Positions 41,097 through 52,690 of a stretch of 64,000 bases of DNA are shown here, one piece after another (the first letter of the stretch is position 1; each line of letters begins with the position of its first letter). The translations under genes and the position numbers were made by a program. The notes under the pieces were generated by a model, which searched no databases, had not been told where the DNA came from, and saw only the letters and a list, made by a program, of their open reading frames with translations. Origin of the DNA: Epiperipatus broadwayi. Its lineage: Eukaryota > Onychophora > Udeonychophora > Euonychophora > Peripatidae. The stretch is from NCBI GenBank assembly GCA_028023455.1, contig JAQFVV010000073.1:1221001-1285000 (forward strand), in the 5' to 3' direction.

Positions 41097-42430
41097 CCAC
41101 CTCAAAATTTTCTATCTCTTCACACCAGTTCTGTAGCAATTTATATTTGACTATTTTTCATTATTACATGTTATCAGTGATTCAATATAATTACAAATAA
41201 CGTCATTAATAATTTTTTCTTTTAATAAAAAAAAAATACTTTTTTATTGTTTATTTTTAAGTTTGATATATTTTTTTTTGCAAATATTGTTCATTAAAAT
41301 CTTATTATTAAAAAGTGCATTTTAGTGCAATATAATAACAAAGTTGTTCTACTATTTTTGAAATTTTTAGAAAGTAAAAGATACAACACTAAAAATAACC
41401 ATATAATTATAAATAGCAAATATTTTTTGTACTTTATTAAAAGGCAGATAAACAAAAGAATCTATTTATGTAATTATAAAGCTCAGACTTAGTTATAAAT
41501 CACAATAAAAATAAAGTTATGCGCTCTGAAATTTGGAAAATATTTTCAAAAAAACTAAATGACTTTAGAATTGATGCAAAAAGGACGTATGAGCATGCCA
41601 TGAAGAGACGTAAATTTTAATTGGGGATATTAAACAACAATCTAATATAAAAGAAATAATAATATGTTGTATAGAAAAAAAATAATTATGGAATAATAGC
41701 ATTACAGAAAATGAACAGATAATAATAATCATTAATTGAAAAAAAATTAAAAACGAACGGATGTCAATAATAAAATATTAATGAAATAAAAACATCAATG
41801 GAATTTAAGCATTGGACAATATTTAAAAAACTAATTGATTTGCTGATGAAATTTTTGAAGCAAATATAATGGGATAAATACAATTTTAAAAATATAGACT
41901 AGTAGTATCATAGTGTATAAAAATGAGTAAAAACATTGTTTATACAAAAGTAAAAATAAATGTAAATTAGTTATATTAGAGCTTAACATCATAATTGATT
42001 TCCTATTTCAAAATTAATACATAATAAAAATAAATACCATGATGATTAAAAATATCAACCAATATGTTGATAAAATTATTAAAAATAAAAAAAAATATGA
42101 ATTTTGTAAATATGCATCAATGAATCACCCAATTCTCAAATTTTAAATCTAGTAATTTAATTGTGTGACTATTATCTCTATTATTTCTAGTTCACCAAAG
42201 TCCTTTAAATGTTTTGTTGTTGTTAAAGCTACTGTTATATTTCTTTATTGCTATTACATTTACATAAATCAGTAATTTGCCATGGTGCTAAATAGATTTG
42301 AAAGAAAATGGTTTCTTGATTAAAGCTCAATCGATTAGTTCTCCCAACTCTCAAGTGATTAACAATTCAAATATTTTTATAAACATTACCTACATACTAA
42401 TAGCCATTTAAAATTTATTAGTGCAGAATC
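41097..42430. other. AT-rich DNA, nothing recognised
   Basis: The first 150 bp may be decayed LINE 3' UTR. The rest is low-complexity A/T with no supported feature. Confidence 0.45.
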
Positions 42431-42705
42431 TTCAAAATATCACATGATCACCATTTCTTATGCTTGCTCATAACTGTTATTAAAACAGGCAAAACTCTTC
42501 ATACAGTAGTGTCTAAGATCTAGGTGTAGTGCTCTCAGATTCAAGGGTCATCACTGATGAAGGACACAAGCCAAAAACTAGTCTGGGAAGATTGCATGAG
42601 TAGGCACTAGATAGGGATTTTATGCACAAGCTTTCTGACATTCATTGATTACTCGGGCTTGCACTGAGTGGCACTACTGTATGAAGAGTTTTGTCTGTTT
42701 TAATG
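42431..42705 (+). mobile_element. Hammerhead repeat unit with inverted end (27.7-kb family)
   Basis: The left end (42431-42513, ATCACATGATCACC...CATACAGTAGTG) is an inverted fragment of the unit. The main part (42514-42705, from TCTAAGATCTAGGTG to AGTTTTGTCTGTTTT) is the plus-oriented unit seen at 29190-29383. The tips therefore form an inverted repeat of about 28 bp. It is shorter than a full unit and more diverged than the 27.7-kb copies. Confidence 0.82.
42548..42589 (+). ncRNA. Degenerate hammerhead ribozyme
   Basis: CTGATGA is intact and stem III ACTAGT and C17 remain. The GAAA box reads AAAA, stem II is GAC/GCC, and stem I keeps only three pairs. Probably inactive. Confidence 0.6.
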
Positions 42706-43199
42706 TTCAAAATTAGCCTATTTTATTTTATTATGTCAAGACTATTGACTCATTGGCAGATATAAAAAATAACATTATCTAAACTTACTTCTTTAATATA
42801 ATTAACTTGCAATGGTTTTTTTTTAAATCTATAACTTTAAAAACTTCAAGTACAATATTAATCAACTTACAATTAAAATTATGTCTTCTAGTCAAATTTT
42901 TGGCATTCAAAGTGTCTGAGAATTTTATAAAAAATAGTATGTAATAAATTCATTATAAAACATTGTTTCTAAAGCTTGTAAAATTGTTGCAACTGTTAAA
43001 AATTAGTTTCACATTTGTAAATAACATAAAAAATTTACTACTCATAATATCATATACAAAATTATTATATTTTCTACTTGTTTAATTGTTAAATGAATGT
43101 GTATGATGACATCACAACCACTATCTTTATGCAAAGAAAATAATTACACCAATAAATAAATAATCAGGGGGGGGGATTAGTATGAGTGTTCTTAACTAC

Positions 43200-44850
43200 A
43201 GAGATACATTATATATTTCATAGTTTCCTACCAGCTGCAGAAATATCCACAAATGCTGAATCATAATTTGATGTTAAGGTGCTATGTGCTTTCATGGGCT
43301 TTCATTCCTTAATATAGTTCAGGTGAACAATATACTTAGCAATGTTAACAAAATTTTATAAACTAGTAATGTTTAATAAAGAAACATATTTACATTAAAA
43401 TCTTTAAAAAAAATTGTTAAAGCAATTGATTAAAAAAAATTACAAAAATGACTGCCATTTTTTGTATTCTGACCAAACCTGCTACAGAAGCAGCCACAAA
43501 TGCCGATTTAGAATTTGACATTAAGACACTCTGTGCTTTCATGGTCTGTCAATCCCCTAAAGAAATTAAATCAAATTAATATAATATTTTTTAAAAAAAA
43601 ATTAATTAATTAATGTACAACATTCAAACAAGAAAAAAGCTTTCATTATAAAAAAAAATAACCAATATTTTATTTTTAAAATATCCCTTTTTAAAAAAAT
43701 TATTTTCACAAATACTATGAATGACATACTTAGCAATTAGTAGTGGAAATTAATAATTCAGATGGTGCTCCATATTTGAAATCATAAAGCTATCAAATAT
43801 AACATATATTAAAAAATGTAAATTTTAATTTAGCTTTACTAAAATATGGGAAATTACATATATAATATTAAAATGTTTTGTTTAATTTACATTAAATCTT
43901 TAAAAAAATTTTTTGTTAGAGCAACCAATGGAAAAAATCATAGGCCTTTACAAGCCTGAGTTCTGACATCAATAAGCAGTATAACTATAATAAAATGGAT
44001 GAACTATCAAAAAATATTTTTTTATTCAGAGGGTCCTCCAGAAAATACATATTTGAAGTCGCAAAGCTAAAAAATATAACAGATATATTTAAAAATATAA
44101 ATTTAATTTAGCTTTATTAAAATTCAGAAATTTATTTATATAATATTAAAATGTTTTATTTAATTTACATTAAATCTTAAGAAATTTGATAAAGCAACCA
44201 ATTTCACAGTAACAATGGTCTCTGCCATTTAAAAAATGCTTGGAAAAAATGTGGTTTTAATTACAGAGGTATAGTATTTAAATCATGAAGAAAATGTAAT
44301 CACAATACATAAATTCATGTTTAAAGTGTGATATTTAATGAGGGAGGGGGGAATAAATGCTATAGTAATGTCTTTACAGTTAATTTTGGTTAGCATATTA
44401 TTATGTTTATGTGAAGAATTAATAAAAATTGCTCAGAAAATCAGTACAAGTGCTTTGAATGACAGAGATATATCATTTAAATTACAAAGAAAATGTACTT
44501 GCAGTGCATATATTTATGTTTGAAATGTTATATATAGTAAGAGAAAAAAATGATGCTTTAGTAACATATTTATATTTAGTTTTTATTAGTGTATAAAAAT
44601 GTCAGCCTTTTAGAGTGGCTATATTTTTTACATTTAATATACAATATTAAAATATTTTGATTAATATATATTAAATCTTAAAAAGTTTTGGCTAGTGTAT
44701 AAGTGAAATCAAAATGATGGCTTTCTGGCTAATGACATTTCTCACATTTAATATAATTAAAAATTTTTGTTTAATTTACATCAAATCTCAAAAAAAAAAA
44801 ATTGTTAAGGCAACCAATTAAAAAAAACTCTAGGTGAAGTCTGCTTTTTT
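43200..44850. repeat. Degenerate tandem repeat region, period about 255-275 bp
   Basis: Related segments recur. CCACAAATGC...GTGCTTTCATGG appears near 43250 and 43495. CATATTTGAA...AAAGCTA near 43772 resembles TATTTGAAGTCGCAAAGCTA near 44050. TTTAATTTACATTAAATCTT appears near 43878 and 44158, with weaker matches near 43392, 44665 and 44775. The motif GTTA-GAGCAACCAAT recurs after it. Units are strongly diverged and no protein is encoded. Confidence 0.65.
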
Positions 44851-47800
44851 TTATAAAATTACATTTTAAAAATATGCACAATTCATATTTCATTATGATT
44901 TCATAATTTGAAATTAAAAATTTAATACCTATAGCATGTCTACATGATTTCATTTTATTAACTTTCATAGCCTTATTTTAATAAATAAACAGAAAACTGT
45001 CTAATATTCCATTGTTGAAAATTTATCCGGAATTATGATCTTATTTTCAAAGATATTTTTAGTATTGTGTTTCACATGCTGACATACCCCCATGTGCTTT
45101 AGTGTAAACATAGAATTTCTGAACAATAAATCATTTGATTTTTTTTCATGCGTCTTTGTTTTAAAAGTATGGTGTAGTCTATTTTTGGAAGAAAAAATAC
45201 TCAAATAAGTCATTTTTGTTAAACTATATTGCTTAGAATATAGCTATCTACCATTAATAAAATTTCACTGACCATAGAGGGAAAAAATCCTTGGCCAAAA
45301 AAAGTTTTTTTTTGTCAAGAGGGATAGCACAGCAAAGAGAAGGTCCTAATAGTATGATATTATAAAAAGGGATTCAATTTTTCTTACAGCATCTTTTTTT
45401 TTTTTTTGCTTTACCCTATCTTTTAACCAGAAAATTTGATTGTGTTTTTAAGTTTGACTCAGTTTTAAATTATTTTCAACAGATATTAACGAATATATTA
45501 GTAGCATTGAGTTATAATAGTAAATAACTATATAGGATTTACAAAGAATTTCTTAAACTTTTAACATTATTCATGAATCTTTAGATGCAAATTCTGATAG
45601 TTTTTATGAAATTAAATATTTGTTGGTTAAAGGAAATAATAACCTAAAATATGTTGTAATCGTGTTAGAAAATCAGATATTCAAGTATTTGAAAAAGTGT
45701 ATTATTATTTTTTTGTATTTGATTTGTATTGTAAATCATAAAATCATCATTAAATAAATTATAACTTACTGGTTAATCCATTTTAATCTTCAAAATAAGG
45801 AATATTTACAAATTTGATTATTATTTTAACTATGACAAGATTAACAAAGATTTTCACATTGTAAACTGAACACAATATAAATGCATTATTATTATTTTAT
45901 GTGAAATATGTGCCCAGTAGAAATGTACAAAATTATATAGTCAAATTATAATTGAATTACAAAAGTTGAGCCAAATCATGGAATCAGTAAAAAAGTTCAA
46001 TTCAGCTCTTTCTTTAATTAGTTGTATTAAAAGTAAAATTACAAAATAATAATTGCAGCTACCTCCAAAGTATAAAATATCTTGTTATGAATCAATTTTT
46101 TAAGAAAGATAAACATTACATTTAGCAGGCCAAAACATAGTGCTCTGGCAGAATAATTTTGAACTTTTTTTTTCAAATTTTCTTTTTCTTTTTTTTTTCC
46201 CGTAGTTGTAAAGTTGGTACTTTGACAAAGTAATTGTATGTAAGCTATCTGGTGTTTCAAATCCATTCAGAAAACTCATTTGAGAATCACATCACTTCAC
46301 AACTCAATTTGATTAAGCTATGGCAGTCATAAATCATGTAATACATTGTGTCAGTAAATAAAATTTAGATCTTCCAGCTTTCTGTATAGAGTTTGGGTGT
46401 TCATAGCAGATGATGGAGGAACTTTGAAATCCAGAATTGTCAATGAGGTGGTTAGCAAGGAGGTGGCTGCTAAGAAACAGCATTCTATCTCAGCATAGTA
46501 AAGAACAGTATTCACTGGTATATGATGAAGAGCAGATGATGTTAGATGGCAAGGCAGATTATGTTGATGCATGTGAAACAAGCTAAAATGCAATTTTAGT
46601 ACCAGAAATTTCTTATTTTTGTTCTATCTGCAGGAATTTTCATTTAGGACCCTTTGTAGTAATGACACCATTTTTGTGAAATTGATTATATTTATTGCTG
46701 AAAATTATGCATTGCAGTTTGAAATTGTTTTGCCAGAACATATATGTTTTGGTCCACTAAAGGGTAATGATGTTTACCAAAAAAGACTTTAAAAGTGATT
46801 ATTTTTTCAAATGTGTTACCTTCAATAAGTCTCTAAAGTTTAAATACAAAAGATGATAGTAAAGGTGATAGAAAAATTACATGTGGTTTTCTAAAATGAT
46901 TTCCATAGAGTTTTATTTTTATTTTTATTTATTTAATGTAATCATCAATTTTATTCATAAACAAAATAAACAAAATTTTAATGACATTATATCAATTTCA
47001 CAAAATTTGACTCCCTAGAAGTAAAAAAATATTTTTGAATGAAAACAAATTCTCATGGCAAAAATCCAAAGCTAGGACAGAAAGAGCACAGAAGTGTCCT
47101 CAGTGAAATAGTAGAAAAAAACATATAAAGGGCGTTAATAAAAAATATAAATTTTTTTTTAATGTTTTCATGGTTTGTTGGGTACCCCTAATATTACTTA
47201 GGTAGCATGTTAAAATTTAAAATTAAACAATAGTTGAACATTTCATGAACCAAATGTATGTTTCAACTTCAATAGACTAAAATATTATCCTACTTAATGA
47301 TATTAATGAGTTTCTCATTTGCTGCTCGTTAGATCTAAAATAATTTCTGGGAGAAATATATTTGGAAAGCTGGAAAATATTATTTTACCATAGTACATTC
47401 TATTGCTGAATAATTTATTCCTTTCTGGATAAAATGTATTAACAATAAACTTTTGGATAGGCAAATAAATATTGTTTTATTCAAATCAACTTTCTTGCAC
47501 AGGCTTTTATACTTTAATATCTTTGTCCATAAGGCATCAGAAAATAAAGAAAATATATATATAAAGCTTTGAAATAGTTTAGATTTACCATTTACTCAAG
47601 ATAGATTTTCAACATTTAAGATATAATTCAAGTCACAAATTTTTACAGATATTTTATCCAAATAAAAAATTAAGATGACTTAAGAATTATAACATAAGAA
47701 ATGAATAATTTGCAAGATCTTAAATTTATTTTTCAAATATTTACTAAAATCTTATAAATATATTTTAAACTACACATACTTACCATGTTTATCCACATCA

Positions 47801-48056
47801 GAAATAGAATTTAATTACCTATGACATATAGAAAATAGAAATCATGAAACACATAGTTAATGGTTCTTCAATTTCCACACACAATGCAAGAAATAAAGAA
47901 ACTTATAAAAGTGAAAGTCAACGTATTTTTCAGACTGAAATTTGAACAGTATATTTGCAAAACGTTAATTGTCTTAAAAATTCATGTGCTTAATACACAA
48001 ATAAATGATTATGATTTCCTAAAGGTTTGTAATGATGATGTTTTAGTTGTATTTAT
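44851..48056. other. AT-rich DNA, nothing firmly recognised
   Basis: Chance frames only. The 80-residue minus-strand frame at 46351-46593 has richer composition and a plus-strand counterpart reading ADDGGTLKSRIVNEVV, but neither matches a family I know. Confidence 0.45.
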
Positions 48057-48285
48057 ATATTGGATTATTCCCATCAACTAATATGAGTATTGATTGTCTT
48101 TATAAAAATTTAACTTTATTTAAATATTCCAAATACATTCAAGTGTTATTAATAGCATGTTCTAATAAGAGTATTGAATGTCTTAAGAAAAATTTAACTT
48201 GGGATATTTAAATAAAGTTCATTTTTTTCTAAAGACATTCAATAATCATATTAGATGATGGAAATAGTCCAATATATAAATACAA
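48057..48285. mobile_element. MITE-like foldback of about 220 bp
   Basis: The left end TTGGATTATTCCCATCAACTA and right end TAGATGATGGAAATAGTCCAA are imperfect inverted repeats. The similarity continues inward through TAAAAATTTAACTTTATTTAAATATTCC and its complement. A partial copy of one end is at 52103-52187 (TAGATGATGGAAATAGTCCAA again), which shows it is a dispersed family. Confidence 0.8.
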
Positions 48286-48828
48286 ATGAGAATGATGTCT
48301 CTCATATATTATAGGTGATGCACTGTTAATTATTATAGTCAAGGCATTGAATACTTTTATAGTCTGTGTATCAATTTTTATATGACTATTTTTCATTACT
48401 ACCATAAGGTTTTTTTCTTTCCAGATAAATTCGCTAGATATTTATTTACCAATTAGTATCATCTAAAAAACTATTATTTATGAGCGTGGTAATTGAAAAA
48501 AATGTACATCTATCTAAAAACATATTCATATTTTACTTTTAAATTATTACAAATCAAATTTTGAAATAAATAATTTAAAATTATTATTTAATTATATATC
48601 TTATTTCATTTTGGTCAAACACTAAAATGACATTTAAATACTAAACAGCAGGCAGAGTACATAGTTTCACTTATTTATTGAGACTGACATTTCTTTTCAG
48701 TTTCCTTTGTTGAAAATCAATCCAGACACAAATACTTATCAATCTATTCAGTCTTATTACTGAACTGGCTACACGAAACAAATCAATAAAGACACCTACC
48801 TTTGGTAAAATATTTTACTAAAATTTGT
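48286..48828. other. AT-rich DNA, nothing recognised
   Basis: Spacer between two foldback elements, with no supported feature. Confidence 0.5.
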
Positions 48829-49046
48829 TTATAAATATGCGACTTTTTTCGCATGCGTTAGTGAATCTATAATTATAATTAATATAATATTTAATAGGTC
48901 TGCTTAGCGCTTTCGAGATTTAATGTTCGAATCTCATACTCATAGCTTTGTGAATGAAGCGCTAAGCAGACCTATTAAATAAACATTATTTTAAATATAA
49001 TTATAGCTTCACTAATGCATGCGAAAAAAGTCGCATATTTATAATT
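48829..49046. mobile_element. Near-perfect hairpin element (about 85-bp arms)
   Basis: Arms run from ATAAATATGCGACTTTTTTC through CGCATGCGTTAGTGAA to AATAGGTCTGCTTAGCGCT. They are mirrored by AGCGCTAAGCAGACCTATT ... GAAAAAAGTCGCATATTTAT. The loop (about 45 bp, near 48912-48957) contains TTCGAGATTTAATG and GTTCGAATCTC, the latter matching a pol III B-box. The arms differ at only a few positions, suggesting a young MITE or foldback. Confidence 0.85.
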
Positions 49047-50014
49047 ACAATTTTTACTAGTGAAGAGAAAAACAATTTATTAAAATTTGTTTAAGAAAAT
49101 TTCCAAGTAAAACTTAGCACTACAAATAAATAACTAGCATATCTTTGCAGAGGTACAGTAAAATAGAAAATATTATTAATCAGGCTAACCAATTGTCAAA
49201 TAATAATAAACAGTTTTTATCTTTGTTTTGCCCTCTTTATAAGATTCATTAGAATATCTATTTACCAACCAATTTTAGATGGATAGCTAAGTTGAGTAAA
49301 GACGAACTACATGAAATCAAGTAACTCTAACTTATTTAAACATTTTCATGTTTTCCTTTATTTTTTACCTAATACTTGTGATTATTTATTAGTGCAAATT
49401 ATGCTGCTATTATAATTAATTTATTATTAAAATGGAATTATGTTAACAAATATTTAATAAATGTTTAGACTAATATCAGTTATTAATAAAAATGCATTTT
49501 CTACACATATATTTTCAATAGTCAACTTTCCACGTTTCAGGCAATATATTACTATATTTTAGTTATTAAATGTATATGACTTTTTTTTTCCATTTTTTTT
49601 TTTTATAGAACATAATATGATTGTAAAACTGCAAATTACATGACGGGAAATATAAATATTTTTAAAGTGGAGACATTTCACATATAGATATATGAGATTC
49701 ATTAAATTGGCTTTTTCAGTTATTTTATAACATTTAATGTTAGCAATATAGATTGATGTATATAAAAGATATTTTTTTGACAAATTTAGCTACATTTAGA
49801 GTTACAGGGTAATATTTTATCTCTTGATTTATACTTGTATTATTTTTTTTAAAAGCTTGCTTCCAAGAAAAGGTGTCAATTTAAGGTTGATGAGAGTCTA
49901 TTTAGGATTATGTTTTTGAAAATTTTAATGTTATATTTAGATGAAATTACACATATTATGTTAAATATTGATTAAAGTTTTAAAAAGTATGAAAAAAATA
50001 CACGATATATATAT
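49047..50014. other. AT-rich DNA, nothing recognised
   Basis: Only chance frames. It ends in a short TA run that abuts the next hammerhead unit. Confidence 0.5.
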
Positions 50015-50113
50015 ATGATAACAGATGGTGTTCTACCAAAAACACCGTCAAGCATAGTTTTCTGTTTACATAAACGTCAGAGCGAGCATTCACTATCTCT
50101 AACTTTAATTCCA

Positions 50114-50157
50114 CTTTCAGATCATGATTTCAAGCTATTTGCTATCGTCAGTGAAAG
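50114..50157 (-). ncRNA. Type I hammerhead ribozyme, inverted unit
   Basis: Minus-strand order: stem I CTTTCA, box CTGACGA, stem II AGC-AAATA-GCT with a U-U at its base, GAAA, stem III palindrome ATCATGAT, C17, stem I TGAAAG. Stem I is six perfect Watson-Crick pairs. Confidence 0.85.
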
Positions 50158-50390
50158 ACAGGAATAAGAAACTAGATCTAAACACAAACTCTGAGCATTT
50201 ATGAAACAGTTTCTATTCAGCTTGCAAGCATGAATCTTTTAGACACATTAATGTCTTCAAACTCAGCATAGCAAGCCAGATAGCTACATGGGTCTGATCT
50301 CAGTTCAGCATCACCACATAGTAGAAGCCTCTGCAATATACATCATTGCAAGAAAGACCTCAATGGTACATTTATGAAAAACAAAAAAAA

Positions 50391-50426
50391 AACAAATAGC
50401 TTGAAATCATGATCTGAAAGTGGAAT
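50391..50426 (+). ncRNA. 3' half of a hammerhead at the tandem junction
   Basis: CAAATAGCTT, GAAA, TCATGAT, C, TGAAAG are present. The 5' half (stem I strand and CTGANGA) is absent and replaced by an A-rich junction, as expected where the inverted and direct units were joined. Confidence 0.7.
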
Positions 50427-50784
50427 TAAAGTTAGAGATAGTGAATGCTCACTCTGACGTTTATGTAAACAGAAAACTATGCTTGATGGTGTTTTTGGTA
50501 GAACACCATCTGTTATCATAAATACAAGCGTTAGCATGTTTTTTAACTTGTGTTTTTTTGTTTTTCATAAATGTACCTTTGAGGTCTTTCTTGCAATGAT
50601 GTATATTGCAGAGGCTTCTACTATGTGGTGATGCTGAACTGAGATCAGACCCATGTAGCTATCTGGCTTGCTATGCTGAGTTTGAAGACATTAATGTGTC
50701 TAAAAGTTTCATGCTTGCAAGCTGAATAGAAACTGTTTCATAAATGCTCAGAGTTTGTGTTTAGATCTAGTTTCTTATTCCTGT

Positions 50785-50828
50785 CTTTCACTGACGATAG
50801 CAAATAGCTTGAAATCATGATCTGAAAG
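50785..50828 (+). ncRNA. Type I hammerhead ribozyme, direct unit
   Basis: CTTTCA, CTGACGA, AGC-AAATA-GCT, GAAA, TCATGAT, C, TGAAAG. It is identical to the inverted copy at 50114-50157, with the full core and a perfect six-pair stem I. Confidence 0.86.
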
Positions 50829-51018
50829 TGGAATTAAAGTTAGAGATAGTGAATGCTCACTCTGACGTTTATGTAAACAGAAAACTACGCTTGATGGTGT
50901 TTTTGGTAGAACGCCATCTGTTATCATAAATACAAGCGTTAGCAAGTTTTTTAACTTGTGTTTTTTTGTTTTTCATATATATATAATTTCAACAGACTAA
51001 ATATCTAATTTTCGAGAT

Positions 51019-51204
51019 TTGAGATCAACTAGTCATTTTGAAATATTTGATGGGTTACCTCAACCCTCTGTTTTTAATATACAAAGTAAAAATCTGCAAG
51101 AGCAATTTTGGCCAAGTAAAATTGAGGAACTATTAAATAATGGATTTGGAATGCTGGCTGCCCTATACAACTCAGATGGCTATTTAATACTGGTTAATAA
51201 ATGA
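51019..51204 (+). CDS. Unrecognised 61-residue frame ending in a duplicated segment
   Basis: The frame reads PQPSVFNIQSKNLQEQFW and then KIEELLNNGFGMLAALYNSD before a TGA. Composition is more protein-like than the surroundings. I recognise no family. The last 90 bases are duplicated exactly downstream. It could be an exon fragment or a remnant of an element. Confidence 0.2.
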   Translation: MRSTSHFEIFDGLPQPSVFNIQSKNLQEQFWPSKIEELLNNGFGMLAALYNSDGYLILVNK

Positions 51205-51299
51205 GTAAGTAAAATTGAGGAACTATTAAATAATGGATTTGGAATGCTGGCTGCCCTATACAACTCAGATGGCTATTTAATACTGGTTAATAAATGAGT
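51116..51299 (+). repeat. Exact 92-bp tandem duplication
   Basis: The segment beginning GTAAAATTGAGGAACTATTA and ending TTAATAAATGA occurs twice head to tail (51116-51207 and 51208-51299) with no difference seen. This is a very recent duplication. Confidence 0.92.
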
Positions 51300-51822
51300 A
51301 TCTAAATATTCTTAGGTAAACGTTGACTAAAAACATTGCATATTCACCATATGAAATTTGAAACTTATAGTATTGCCTTCTCCCTACAATGGGCTATTTA
51401 AGGCCACTCAATCTTTTTGATATCTATTAATAATCAACACAAATATTGAAGAAACATGTGATTTATTTTCTGATACTTTATAAAAACATATCTATATTGT
51501 TTAGATAATGCAATCAGAGATTATGATATACATGGATTGAATATTTTTTTATAACATGCATAACTTTAAACCTACTAAAAATAAATTATTATACCTTAAA
51601 AAATGCTTTAAAAATATTGGATAAAGAAGAAAAGATACAAAGAAGAAAATTTAAAGAAGCTGCTCACATGACAATGGCAAAAAATCCTATAAGCCAACCT
51701 AATGTGACTATACATAATGTATGGAAACCACTAATCAACTTTGCTCTGAGGAAAAAGTGGTGAAATCAGGAGGAACCTCATAGATAAGTATAGGAAATTA
51801 CTACATACTGTTGCCTTTGGCA

Positions 51823-52110
51823 GGATGGCTCAGTTGGTTAGAGCATTACCTTAAAATTCAATAATCAAGAATCTAAGAACCCAGGTTCAAATCCCATGCT
51901 AGTACTGTCACTGGTCAGGTCAGCAATACCTGAAAAAGAGGGGAGAAAAATACCTCTCAAAATGTTGTGCATATACTAAACTATTTGCTGTGATATTACT
52001 AACAGTTAGTGCATATACTAACCTGTTTGCTGCGATATTACTAACAGTTGTTTGCTGTGATATTACTGACAGTTGGTGCATATACTAACCTAACAGTTGA
52101 ATGCATTTGG
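51823..52110 (+). mobile_element. tRNA-derived SINE with repeated tail
   Basis: The head has an A-box (TGGCTCAGTTGGTTAGAG near 51829) and a B-box (GGTTCAAATCC near 51883), as in a tRNA, but with an enlarged and mispaired anticodon region and no CCA-side acceptor pairing. The body continues through GTCACTGGTCAGGTCAGC. The tail repeats GTGCATATACTAA and TTTGCTGTGATATTACT about three times (51968-52105). Confidence 0.8.
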
Positions 52111-52187
52111 AATATTTAAATAAAATTAAATTTTTCTAAAGACATTTAACACACTTATTAGATGATGGAAATAGTCCAATACAAAAA
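52103..52187. mobile_element. Partial copy of the 48-kb MITE
   Basis: TATTTAAATAAAATTAAATT, TCTAAAGACATTTAA and TAGATGATGGAAATAGTCCAA match the right half of 48057-48285. Confidence 0.7.
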
Positions 52188-52554
52188 TACATCTTTTTGA
52201 AGCATTTGAAAATGGCAAATAATCCTCAAGTTGCATTTCATAATAATCCAGTACTTTTAAGTTGTCATGGCAACAGAAGATCAGTGTTTTCATTATTTGT
52301 TCAGTATTTATAAATATCAAATTACTAGAATATGATCTAGAAGTGCTAAATAGCTTGCATTTCACATTTGTTACCATTCACTTTAGATAAATATTTTAAA
52401 AAATATTACTGATCATTTATTACATTAATTATAATATTATATTATTTTCAATTAAGATAGAAATGTTAAACTTAATTAAAAATTATATTATTTTTATTAA
52501 ATGCAAATATATGGCTTTATTAATCCAATTTCATCTATATTTTCCCCATATGTA

Positions 52555-52620
52555 ATATATATATACTTTTATTACACCACACACACTTGAATATATATGT
52601 ATATAAAAGTATATATATAA

Positions 52621-52658
<38 letters not shown>

Positions 52659-52690
52659 TTTTATTACACCACACACACTTGAATCATGCA
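52555..52690. repeat. Duplicated TA-flanked segment
   Basis: TACTTTTATTACACCACACA plus CACTTGAAT appears at about 52563-52592 and 52656-52685, separated by TA-rich sequence. It is probably a replication or repair duplication at the microsatellite. Confidence 0.85.

Larger units (their letters stand above)
50015..50990 (+). mobile_element. Hammerhead repeat element, inverted plus 1.4 tandem units of 408 bp
   Basis: An inverted (minus) unit occupies about 50018-50390. Plus-oriented sequence follows, starting inside a hammerhead core (50391) and running through one full unit to a second 3' end at about 50985. TTGAAATCATGATC recurs at 50401 and 50809, giving a 408-bp period. Both element ends abut short TA runs (ATATATATAT), consistent with insertion into TA repeats. 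Units share AGATCTAG, AGCCAGATAGCTACATGGGT and the hammerhead with the other clusters. Tandem copies differ at very few bases, for example CTATGCTTG against CTACGCTTG, so it is young. No protein is encoded. Confidence 0.88.

Noticed and set aside
46351-46593. 80-residue minus-strand frame as a gene
   Set aside because: No motif, start context or neighbouring exon supports it, and the opposite strand is equally open in parts.
48912-48975. tRNA gene in the hairpin loop
   Set aside because: Only a B-box and a short T-arm-like stem are present. The rest is the inverted arm sequence, so no cloverleaf forms.
51823-51900. Functional tRNA gene
   Set aside because: The A- and B-boxes are good, but the anticodon arm region is too long and mispaired, the acceptor stem does not close, and a SINE body with a repeated tail follows.
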